A stretch of 64,000 bases of DNA from Ditylenchus dipsaci (taxonomy: Eukaryota; Nematoda; Chromadorea; Rhabditida; Anguinidae): assembly GCA_004194705.1 (NCBI GenBank), contig SADC01000070.1, positions 434,001-498,000 of the forward strand, in the 5' to 3' direction. Both the position numbers and the translations under genes were made by a program. Below the pieces are notes generated by a model. The model made no database searches. It was not told the origin of the DNA and saw only the letters and a list, made by a program, of their open reading frames with translations. Below, one piece after another: positions 34,101 to 46,100 of the stretch (position 1 is the first letter of the stretch; the number at the start of each line of letters is the position of its first letter).

Positions 34101-37100
34101 TATTGTCCCTTGCCTGGTTTTTACAAGTGGCCTTGGAAGAAGAGGGGCTTAGACACACTTGTTTACGGCCAAATTCCGGACCGGTTTTTGCTTTTTGGGA
34201 GACTAGGAATGTCTAGCTGTCCGAAAATATCTGAGGAGTGATTGTTGTTGACTGCATCGTGCTGTAAAAAAAGGTTGAGACGATTTGGAAAAAGTTGTAA
34301 TAAAAAAGTTCTCAAGGACATTGTGGTGGAGAGGATGATGTTTTTGGATGTGTTGTGTGAGTGTCTTTTGCTTTAAGCAAATTGGGAAAAACAAGTGTTG
34401 CGAACATATTTTTAAGCTAATTTTTAAGATGGACAAAGCTCAATTTGATAAACAATTATATCAAGAAATCAAAGCTTGTTTAAAAAAGTGGTTCCAAAAT
34501 TGACAAAGGGATTTTTTGAAGCCATTTACAAAATCAAACCTAGTAATTCACCTTAACTTCGACTATCTGCTTAGTCCGACCATTTTTGAACGTTTTTCTA
34601 CATGGACATTTATGTCTCTGTGCGAAAATGTTAACCCTTGTTGGTTTTTCCAAAAGATTTCTAATTTCGCAACCGAAAAGCAAATAAAGGTACACTTGTC
34701 CAAGTAAATTTTTCTAAATGATCACGGAGTCCCATGTAGTAGTTTCGAGATTTTGCTTTAAAAACCCATAGACTTCGATATTACTATTTTTGGTTCACAA
34801 ATAAGGCTCAAATTGAAATTACCCCTCAGAAGTCTGAATTTCCCCCCTCTCATTACTGAAATTTCCCCTCTAGTTTATTATCTCAATTTTTGTCGGCATT
34901 TTCATTGTAACTTTTTAAGGGTTTGCATTAGCTTGGAACCCTGGATCTTGGCTTTCTAATAAGCTATGAAACTCGGCTGAATTATTTAAGGAACGTAGTG
35001 GCCTAAAGTTTAAAAAAAATTAACGTTTTTTTTAAATTCTTAGATTCCTATGTTTCTCAAATCATTCAGCAGAGTTTTATAGCTTTTTTAGAAAGCCAAG
35101 ATCCAGGGCTACAAGCTGATGCAAAAGCCTTTTAAAAGTTACAATGAAAATGCCGATAAAGATTGAAATATAAAATTAGAGGGGAAATTTCAGTAATTAG
35201 AGTGGGGGGGGGGGGAATTCTGACTTTTGAGGATGCATTTCAGTTACAGCCACAAATAATGCGGCAAAATGACGAAAGAAAAATAAATAAAGTGGTCGAA
35301 CCGTAGGTGGGAAAGAAATCGGGCAAGTTGCAATATATCATCGGCTAACTGAAATTAATACGGATGATCATCTTTGTAAAACACACATCCTGAGAAAGAA
35401 TTCTTGCAGTCATACCATTATTTTTTAAAATTTCAAAATTCATCCCGATCCCAACAAACCAATCAAATGCATGATTTTCTGACCAATATCCTTAAATTGC
35501 CAAAAGTTATCCAATCGAAAGTCTTCAGCAGTGACTTTTAGTCAAGCAGCAAACACCAGTCAACTAATTGATAATAACTCATTGATAATTAATAGCGGTT
35601 CAGTGATTAACAAAAAGTAGTTCATGCTTAAAAATCTATTTTTACCGCTTGGTCACGAAGTCTCGAAATCCTTTTCTACTCTTTGCTCTTTGTCTTTTTC
35701 TTCTTGTCGAGAACGCGCATTCCACCTGCTTTTTTTAAGGGAGTTGTTTATGATGATGATGATGTTGATGATTACTACTACCACTACTACTACCACCACT
35801 AATACTTCGCCCCCACATTCCAACAAAGACCCAACCCAAAAAACCATTAGTTTAAACCATTATTCTTACTTTATTATCACCTTCCTACACAGTTAAAATT
35901 TCTAAAAATAGTCAGGGTTTGAACACAATAAAGTGTAAAATGCACTTTTTGTTAGAGGTTTACAAAAAATATTGTAAATCAGTAATAAGGACATATTAAA
36001 TTATAAAAAGTGCTAAACTTAGAGTTAATTGTGCATACAGTTAACCCAACAACAGTTAACCCTATTTTGATAGTTGACTACAAGATATAGCATATATGGT
36101 TAACAGCATAATTAATCTCTGTAAGGTACAAAAAATAGTTAACTGTAAAGTACAGTTTAAATGCACATTTTTAAGTTCGACTTTTTTGTGAACAAGCTGT
36201 CCCATTTTAGTAAAATATTTCATTATATTTTAAACGAGAATCGGTGGATGATAAAAATCGATAATAGATTGTGAAGAGCAGAATGCCGATCAAAAGAGCA
36301 TCCAGTTATTTTAGGGTTGTTGGTGCACCCAAGTGATTGATGGTCGAGAGCGGGTGATGATGCTGTCCCACCACCTAGATGGCGCCAACCCACTTTGTGA
36401 GACATTGTTTTCTCTTTTTGGAGAATGATAATAGTGAAGTGAAAAAATACACGGAGAGAAGGATGGAATGGATAGATGACTTGCCGGTTTAGAAAAAAAG
36501 TTTATGGTCTCGCACAACAACAACTATAATATCTTGAGGACGGACCACGCCCTAATGATTCAATGATAATGAGCATGTTGGTGCACAGAAAATAGATTTA
36601 AAAAATATATAAATACTATTTTACTAGCCATTTCCTTGACAGAAATAAAATAAAAAGCTACCAGGACTGAAAGATTTAAGTAGATAGGAAAGATATATAA
36701 AGTAGAGTACATTAATCTGAAAAGTTAACAGAGTAGTGATTAGAAAAAAGTAATCAACCCCGAAAAAGTTGTCAAAATAAAAAAAAAAAGAAAAAGGAAA
36801 TGAGACAAGATGTTTAAAAAACCGATTTCATAACAATAATAATATCTGGTACTCCTTTAGTTCATCCCCCATGTTCGGATTTTGTTAAAATTGACCCGAA
36901 ATCAGCTCTTAAACTTAAAAGCAACTTGAAAATTTTCTGAATAAAAATATAAATTTAGTCAAAGAAATTTGTCACCCTAATAGGTAAATGGTCATTTTCA
37001 AGTATTTTAGGGTCATTATTGGACGATTTATCACATTTTTCTTACTGGAGCTAGGCAAAATGAGTCTCTATCAGTGATTGCAAAATGACAACGAGAATGG

Positions 37101-40100
37101 CCATTTCGTCAGATGACGTTGGCTTAAATTAAAAAATAAATTAAATTATTAATTAAATCAAATGAAAAACCTGAAAAATGGCACGAAAAAAACTAAAATA
37201 TGTCACGAAAAATATGATTTTTGCAAGTTTTTTCAGTACCGTGTAGCCCAGACTTTCAGCTCTCTCATAAGCTATCAAACTCTATTGAATGAATTCAAAA
37301 AGTAGAAATTTTGGGTTTGAATGAAATAATAAAAATAATTAAAGTTACTTCAATGAAACCCATAAATATCTACTTTTCTGAAATCATCCAGTGGAGTTTG
37401 ACAGCTTGTTGGAAAGCTGAGATCCTGGGCTACACGATACTGACAAAAAAATTTAAAAGATTAAAACAACAACTTTGGCACATTTAAGTTTCATTTCAGT
37501 TTTTAGGGCATATTTCAGTTTTTTCGTGATCTTTCAGGTTTTTATCAAACCAAATCAGTTATAGCCATTGTCATTATAAGAATTTGTCATTTGGTCAGAT
37601 AAAAAATTTCATTCCTATAAGAAATTGTCATTTTGTCAATGATATTGTCAATTCTTATCGTCATTTTGCAATCACTGATCACCATATGCATTTTAATAAG
37701 AGTCTTGATCGTCGGTTTGATACCCATTGTATGCATACTTTTTTCGACATTTACGAAATCGCGTCAGTTTTATTCTCGTTTGAATTCACCTAGTACCGCC
37801 TTTTCTAAAAATATAAAATATTCCCATCATCGAAGGGCATGCCTCGTTAAAGGGCTATGCCCGTCGCCGATGGAAATATTTTGAAAGGCGGTACCTGTAA
37901 AATTTAAACGAAAATTAAAATGACGCGTTTTAGTAAAAGTCGAGGAAAAACATTGCTTCCAGCCTGAATTGAATCGACGACCAACTTTTACAGTAAGCCG
38001 CCGCTCCACCACTGAGTCACGGATGCTATTAATTGTGACAGTGTTGTTTATTACTTAAACATAAGGATACTCAACAAGTTTGCATTTAAAAATATTTTTT
38101 TCTTGAATTAACCTGGTACTCGCCATTTAAAATATTCCCATCGGCGGCGAGCATGCCCCTTTAATAAGGCAAACACTATCATAAGGGTCTGTTTCTCAAG
38201 ATTTAGCACCGATTAATTTATTTTCTCTGCTTTATCGTCTTTTTGAAAGGCTTATTAGTAGTGTAACTTCATAAAAACTACAAAAATAAAAAAAAATTAA
38301 AAAAAAAGTTGTCAACAGAACACCGAAACATTGCATGTTCTTAATGTAAAATGTCGAAGAAACATTTCTTACTTTGTATGCGCACATGGCTTTTCAAAAC
38401 GCCCGAAAGTGTATCTTTTTAATTTTTGACCTGTGCTCGGTGATGCGGTACAGTCAAACTTCGATGTAACGACCCCTACCTCAAGTTCGTTACCACCCAA
38501 GGTCCGACACTTTTTTTAAGCTAATTTTAAAAGCGCTTTGTCAGTTCTGTTTCCACAGTCTAGTCGCAAAAATCGCAAGGACTCCGATTTTGCAGATGGT
38601 TTAAAAAACATAAGGTTTTTGCTTTAAAAAAAACAGAATCTCGGTTTAACGACCCTCTAATTTTTAAAGAGGGTCGTTAAATTGAGGTTACCTGCCATGT
38701 TTCTACTATTTCTACCATGTTTTTCAACTCGAGCCGTGGAAAATGAGACTCTATATGCATTTTATGATCAGGAGTATTTCTCGGAATCATGTCTAAGGTA
38801 AGTGAGTGCACGCTTCTCTAACTTCCCAGCCCCTTCGGGGACGCAGGGGGCTTATTCGTGTTTCTCGACCCGGATTTTTACGGGAAATGATCATCAGATT
38901 CTTTTAAAGTGAAAAAAAAATTTTTGGGATTTGCCTTGGTCCCCAAGGTAAAATTTTGGAAAAATTTGAAAAAAAAAGTATTTTTTAAATTGGCGCCTTT
39001 TGAATTTTAAAGGGATTTAGGGCTGTATTGGGAGGGGAAGGGAATAAAAGGGGCCACTAATCACACATGGTCCCTAACAAGAAGATCTTGAACATAGTTC
39101 TGAATACTGGGCCTACCGCATAAATAAACTCTGGTATGCATGCTTTTTCATGCATCCAGAGTCACTTTCGAGTGATTTGTGTCTAAGGTATGTGGGTGTG
39201 CGCATCTCAACTCCAAGCCCCTGCGCCCCGAAGGGGGCGCAAGGGGCGCGCACTCACTTATCTTAGACATCATTCCGAGAAGCACTCTTGATCAAAAAAT
39301 GCGTATAGAGTCTCTTTTTGCCACGGCCCAGTTGAAAAACATGGTGAGGCAGTCGAAGAATACATATATTTATACTTTTCTATTGTTCTGCCATAAAGGT
39401 GGCCCCTTTTATTTCCTTCCCCTCCCAATACAGCCCTAAATCCCTTTAAAATTCAAAAGGCGCCAATTTAAAAAATATTTTTTTTCAAATTTTTCCAAAA
39501 TTTTACCTTGGGGACCAAGGCAAATCCCAAAATTTTTTTTTTCACTTTCAAAGAATCTGATGATCATTTCCCGTAAAAATCCGGGTCGAGAAACACGAAT
39601 ATGCAATCGGTTTTTCAAAATTCACCTCGAAAGTGGGTCAGCCGTGGGGGGCCAAGTAAAGTGTTACGCCTTTAAATAGTCAAAAATTTAATTTGATAAA
39701 AACAAATTATTTTTGAGGAGGGAAGGTGTTATACACTATCAACATTACAATACTCGTTGTAAATAAATTGGACTTCTGAAATGCATTGGACTTCCAAAGT
39801 GCAGGCTGGACTACTAAAGTGCAATAGTACCCATTTTTCTTCAGGTAACGAGTTCGATCCCATCCTTGGGCATCTTCGATTTTTCAATTTCAAAAAAGCC
39901 AATTTTTCACTATTAGCCCATTCGACATAAAATAGAGAAGTAGACGTAGGTCATAAGTATCATATTTTCAACTTTCTTTGTAAAATTTGAGTACAGGTCC
40001 AATAAAAGTCCAGACTTTATGTCAAAGACTGCGCGCGCAGGCATAAACTGCATACCTTTATTTTAAAAAACTGATTAATTGTTTCGCGTTTTTAGTTTCT

Positions 40101-43100
40101 AACATGACTATATTGAACTTTTTTTCGCTTGGTATAATTCCTGCTTTGTTTAAACTCTACAGTCGACGCTCCAATAACATACACCCAAAAGTTCGTTCCC
40201 GCCTAGGGTCCGACACTTTTTTTAGCCCCATTTTTTCAAATTTTTTCCATTTCTGTTTTGACAGTCTGGTCGCAAATATCGCAAGGATTCTGATTTTGCC
40301 GATCATTTTTGCAGAAAACAATGATTTTGACATTTAAAAAGCAAAAACTCCCATTAACATACACCGAAATCCAAAACAGGTGTATGTTAATGAGATTTTT
40401 TGCTTTTTAAATGTCAAAATCATTTTTTTTCTGCAAAAATGATCGGCAAAATCGGAATCCTTGTGATATTTGCGACCAGACTGTCAAAACAGAAATGGAA
40501 AAATTTTGAAAAAATGGGGCTAAAAAAAGTGTCGGACCCTAGGCGGGAACGAACTTTTGGGGTGTATGTTATTGGCGTACACACTCATTTGGGCGAAACT
40601 CATTTGGGCGCCCTCATTTGGGCGCCCTCATTTGGGCGAAACTCATTTGGGCGCCCTCGTTTGGGCGCCCTCATTTGGGCGCCAATATTTTATATTGGTT
40701 TTTAAATGTCTCAGATAGTCTGAAAAGGATATGTTAACCCCAGGGATGGTAGGGAAACCGCCAAGTAGCCACCCATGAAGGGTATCCACCGGGCGGCGTC
40801 GAATTGATCCAGAGCGAATTGATCCACAAAAATTTACGAAACGCAATGTTTTTATATTTTTGTCTTCACTATTTTACTTGTTAATTCAGACATTGTTCTT
40901 ATGAACCAACAGTAGTTTTGCTGGATATCCCATGTACCGACAAAAGCAAGTGGTGATCCACTTGGATCACAAAAAAATATTTTTTTTTTATTTTTTCACT
41001 TTCCAAAACCTGTTTCCTGGACTAATTCAGGCACGCTGAAGACGGTTTGATAGTGGTCAAATGCCATTTTCTCGAAATTTATTGAGTTTTGATAAAATCG
41101 AGTTTTCGGTAAAATCAATTATTTTCCAAAACTCAAAAAATATTCAAGAAAATGGCCTTTTACCACTATCAAACCATCTTTAGCATGCCCGAATCACTCC
41201 AGAAAACAAGATTCGGAACATGAAAAACGAAAAAAAAATTTCGATCCAGGTGGACAACCACTTGGTTTTATTGTGCCCAGATAGTCATACTCAGGTTGGG
41301 GAACTCAGGTAGTGTAGCAGTACCCGGACAGTGATATTTTGTCTTGTGGAGAAATTTTAAAATTATAATGTTTTGCTAGTCCGAGTTCACTAACTTGGGG
41401 ACACAAAATGTTGTGAGGAATGAGTGGGCTTAAAGAGTGGGCAGAAATGGTGGTGGTACCCAGGTTTTCAGGTGGCAACACCAAATGAAAATGTTATGGA
41501 ACTACCAAAACATGTTTAGCACTTGATTTCGAATAGGATAAAATGGATTTTGATCGATTTTCACTAAATGTAAAATTTCAGGATTATGGAGCTGGATACC
41601 CTTTACATGTGGGTACGTGATGGTTTCCCTACTATCCCTGGGTTAACATATCCTTTTCAGACTATCTGAGACATTTAAAACCAATATAAAATATTGGCGC
41701 CCAAATGAGGGCGCCCAAATGAGGGCGCCCAAACGAGGGCGCCCAAATGAGTTTCGCCCAAATGAGGGCACCCAAATGAGTTTCGCCCAAATGAGTACGA
41801 ACCGTTATTGGAGCGTCGACTGTATTGCACAAATTTTTACAAACAATAACAAGTATAAAGTCAAATTTTTGAAGCGTTCAATATTCGATTACCTGCCTTC
41901 GACACAAACTTCAATTTATCGATCCAAAATTGGTTTTGTTTTCATCCATTACACTGTTCTCTCCACTTCATACTCTTTCCATCCAAAACAGTTTAAAAAC
42001 AATACAAACCCTGTGAATAACATTCCTAAACTCTAAACCCCTTGAACATAAAAGTAACAACACAGAAAAAGAGGCAATGATCAAGCCACTCCCCTTATTC
42101 TCCAACCCGAACCCAGCATTCCAAACCGAGTGGCTATTACCTATAAAAGGAAAAAGGGAACCATTCTTCAATTCCTGCACCACCAACCATGAGTGTTCTG
42201 CCCTTATTATTGCTTTTGGCTACCACCTACACCCAGAGTGCCCCTTCGCTGCCCTCTCCTTCAACCTCCATTACCTCAAAAACTGCTTCCCTGTATGTCC
42301 CTGATCTAGTACCAGAGCAGAACTCAGCCTCTGCTGGATCTCCAGTGTCCTGGCAACCCCGAAATTCCAAGATAAGGTCTGAGGCTATTACCTCCAGCTC
42401 TGAAATACTCTATTCTTCTGGACCGTCGTCGGATTCAGCAGATTCGTACGGAGGCTCTGGAGACTCGTTTGTGCTGAAACCAGCAGTAGAAGTAAAATTA
42501 CAAGGTCAATTTGTGCTACCTCCAGCAGAGAGTGTGGTCCCCAAAATGACGGGCAGCATTGAAAAATCGCCAGTAGAGAAGTGGAACACCAAATTTGGAG
42601 CTGAGAAAGATAATTTTGGAGGTCCTATTACTAATCCTGCAGCTTATTACATGGAGGGAGCCAGTTTGGAGGATGTAAGTTAAAGTTTGAATTCGAGAAT
42701 TTCTCAAAATTTCATACCATATTTTCCCTTAATTTCAAATGGTCTGAAATTCTGCTTTTTTCTGCTTTTTAGCTCTTCAAAAGTGTCTGCGAAAGTTTCT
42801 GAAAATCTAAAAGACACTTGTTAGAAAGCTCAAAAGGTTCAAGAAACCGAAGTTTCAGACCACTTGAAAATAAAAAAATCTTTCGCTAGACAATCACATT
42901 TACGAAAAAATTTTTGATATAGACTAGAAAATTTTGAGTCTTATAAATCAAAGATTTTCATCATCTGCATAAGGATTAACAAAACAATCAGTTGGTGACT
43001 TTTGTTATTTTTTGCAATTTTCTCGTTTAATTTTTTTTCACAACTATCATATAACACGCTTTGTGCAAAATTTGAAAAGAAAAATTCAAAAGCTCAGAAA

Positions 43101-46100
43101 CTAGATGAAATTTTGTGAAAGTCGGTGCAAACCCAATTTTAGAATTAATTTTAAAAAAATCAAGAAAAAATTATTTCAGATAAAGGCTCCCAAATGCAAA
43201 TGGTGGGTTGTGATGGTCCCTTGCCCAACGACTATGACTTCCAAATAGGGCAGCAAGAAGAAGGCTCTCTACGCCAGCACAAGGCCTGTCACCAAACATT
43301 TGTGCCTTTAAACGGCTGTATGGACAACAGAGGGTATCCAGTCGGCATGGTTTGCACTATTTGCTGCGATTGCACTGCAGACTTTATCACCCAAATGAAA
43401 CATTCCAGAGGCTATCTCCAGGGCTACAAATCTTAGAGAAGTAGCCAAATCACTAGATTTAGAAATCCCCTGTATATTCTTTAGAGACGGGTATTTTGTC
43501 TTCACCTGTATTTATTAATACTATTTACTTGTAAGAATTGTAAATATATTCCTAGTGCATATGTACATTAACTAATTCCTATGCTTTATTATTATATCTA
43601 TATTCTGTGTCGTTGTGTTGTGGTATTTATATTGTTATAAAAATTGTCTTGTTGAATCTCATATTTTGGTTATCTTGGAAAACGAATAGTAATAAAGTGT
43701 ACAAATGTGGTTAACTTTGTGGACAATCTATAGTCAACAACTTGTCATCTTAGGACCATTGGGGCTAGTTGACAAAAAAAATAATTTTGAAAAAATAGGG
43801 CTAAAATATTCTGGTTAGTTTACGTATAAGACTCGAGATGATACAAACAACAATGAAATATCCTCTATTGCTATGTAGCTGAGATCCTGAGAACCATTTC
43901 GCACCATAAATTTTTAGACTACAATAACACTCTAGAATAACTTTATTTCCAGTTTCCCTTCCACCCATTATTTAATTATTTTTTGCCACCACTCTGCTAC
44001 CATTTTGTAGCTAAGATTAAGGGCTTCCAAATGAGCTACAGTAAAACCTCGTCTTAATGAAACAGCCTACTAAAAATGCCGTTTAAATGGGCATTCCCAC
44101 GCTAATAAGAGGTGGTGCCCGGGAATTCAAAAAATTTTCCTACTCATTAAACTTCTGTACGGATTTTTCAACTTGGTTTCTAACAAACCCATACCTAAAA
44201 TTGATTCTAGGCCTTTTCTGTTAGAAAAACAAATTGAAAAATAAGTACAGAACTTCAACGATCATGAAAAATTTTAAATTCCCGGGCACCACGTGTTATT
44301 AGCGTGAGCATGTCCCTTTAAAATAGCATTTGTGAAATTTTTATTACTTTTTTAGTTGAATGAAAAACTTATTTCGCTATTTTTTTTTATTTCGCTATTT
44401 CATGGCTGAACCATATACACATGACTTACGATATGAAAGCGCTAAATATGAGCTACATTATAAGCACTTGTTTTTGACAATTTTTTGTCACGGAGAAAAT
44501 CTACTTTTAATGAATTTAGTAGTTTTCTGAAAAAAATCTCTTTATTTTCACTCATTTTTCAACATAAAAAAAAAATTTGCCTTGTTTTTTTTGAAAGTCA
44601 ATTTCGTCAAATTTCGTCAATTGCTTGAAAGCGCATTTAATAGCGATTCGAAAAAGTATTTAAATTAAAAATTTAATAGAAAAAATAGGTCAACTAGCCG
44701 TTTCAAAGTCGGCACCCACTTCTTGTGATTAAAATTTAAAAACGTGTTTTGTCAAGTTTCGGACTCGAGATACTCAAAATCTGTTTTTGCAGAGTTTTTC
44801 AGAAATTCTGTACCAGAATGTACATTTGTCACAAACCATCCTGGAGATGTTAAAACAAGATCTTCAAATTTATTATCGATAACTTCCTAGCACGCACGAT
44901 TTCAACGCTAAAATTCCTTTCACCATCATTATCATCTCATCTTTTTCATTACAAGGAACTGTGTTCGGAATTAAAGCCCACATCAATCCCCTTTTTGTCT
45001 GTTTTTCATCGATTTTAGAAGAGCAACGCCAGAAGGTGTGTTAAACACGTAATCGGGAACTTTTTTCCATCAAAGACTATATTGCAAGAGCAAACAAGAA
45101 CTTTATACTTTCTGTGAGTGTTATTGACTTTTTCGATGTTTTGAAGACTTTTGTGATTTGCAAAAGGGTGGTAAACAACATTCCAAGTTTTAATAGACCA
45201 CAAAAAGACGCAAACCAACCTGAGAGATGCCTACAAGATGTCTTATTTGGGAGAAGTTTTTGAAGGGTAGTTGGAATAGATTTTTGAGCCGTCGGTAGAT
45301 CTTGGAGCTTTCAGCCTCGTAGTCCAGACTTAGTCGTTCAATGTAGGACTCCAGATCCGGCCTAAAAAATGTTGGCTGATTCAAGCAGTGCAAAAGCGAC
45401 CCTAATTCAGACCTTCAAATTTAAAATTTTTACGGAACTCCTATAGAAAGGTCCACACCACCTTTTTCTAATCACACCGAATCACACCAGTTATGGCAAC
45501 ACTGAGATTATGGTGATCATGGTTAACATGATCACCTTCACCATGATCACCTTTAAAACAACAGCAGGGGGACCAAGGCATTTTTCCAGAAAAAAACAAC
45601 AGGGGGGACCAAGGCAAAAATGCGGTGTGGACCTTTCCATAAGAGTGCCCTAAAAAGCTAAACATAGCAAAGCGACCCTAATACAGACCTTCGAATTTAA
45701 AATTTTTACTACCAGACAGGACCAGATAAGTCAAAAAGATATGAAAACGGTACTTATGTAGGTACACGGACAATTCACGCCCGGACAATTCACGCCCGGG
45801 ACAATTCACGCCCGGGACAATTCACGCCCCAGGACAATTCACGCCCCAGATAATTCACGGCGGTAAATTGATATCCTGGTCAATTATGTCTGGTTAATTG
45901 ATCCATTAATAGGTTACAGGTTCGAATCACGGTGATAGTAAACACTTTTTTCTGGACTAGCACCAGAGTAAAAAAAAAGTTTTTAAAGAATCAATGAGCC
46001 TCAGGGTGGATAGGAAAACCGCCTGGTACCTGCCCTAAACGGGTATTTACTTCTAAAAATCCGAAATTTCGGATTTAGCCCAAAGTAATTATGTGCTATG

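Noticed and set aside
35653..35896. Frames encoding Val/Ile or Thr runs
   Set aside because: Products of a GAT/TAC trinucleotide run with no flanking coding signal.
39840..39870. GAGTTCGATCCC resembling a tRNA B box
   Set aside because: No A-box-like motif at suitable spacing and no cloverleaf; chance or a worn SINE fragment.
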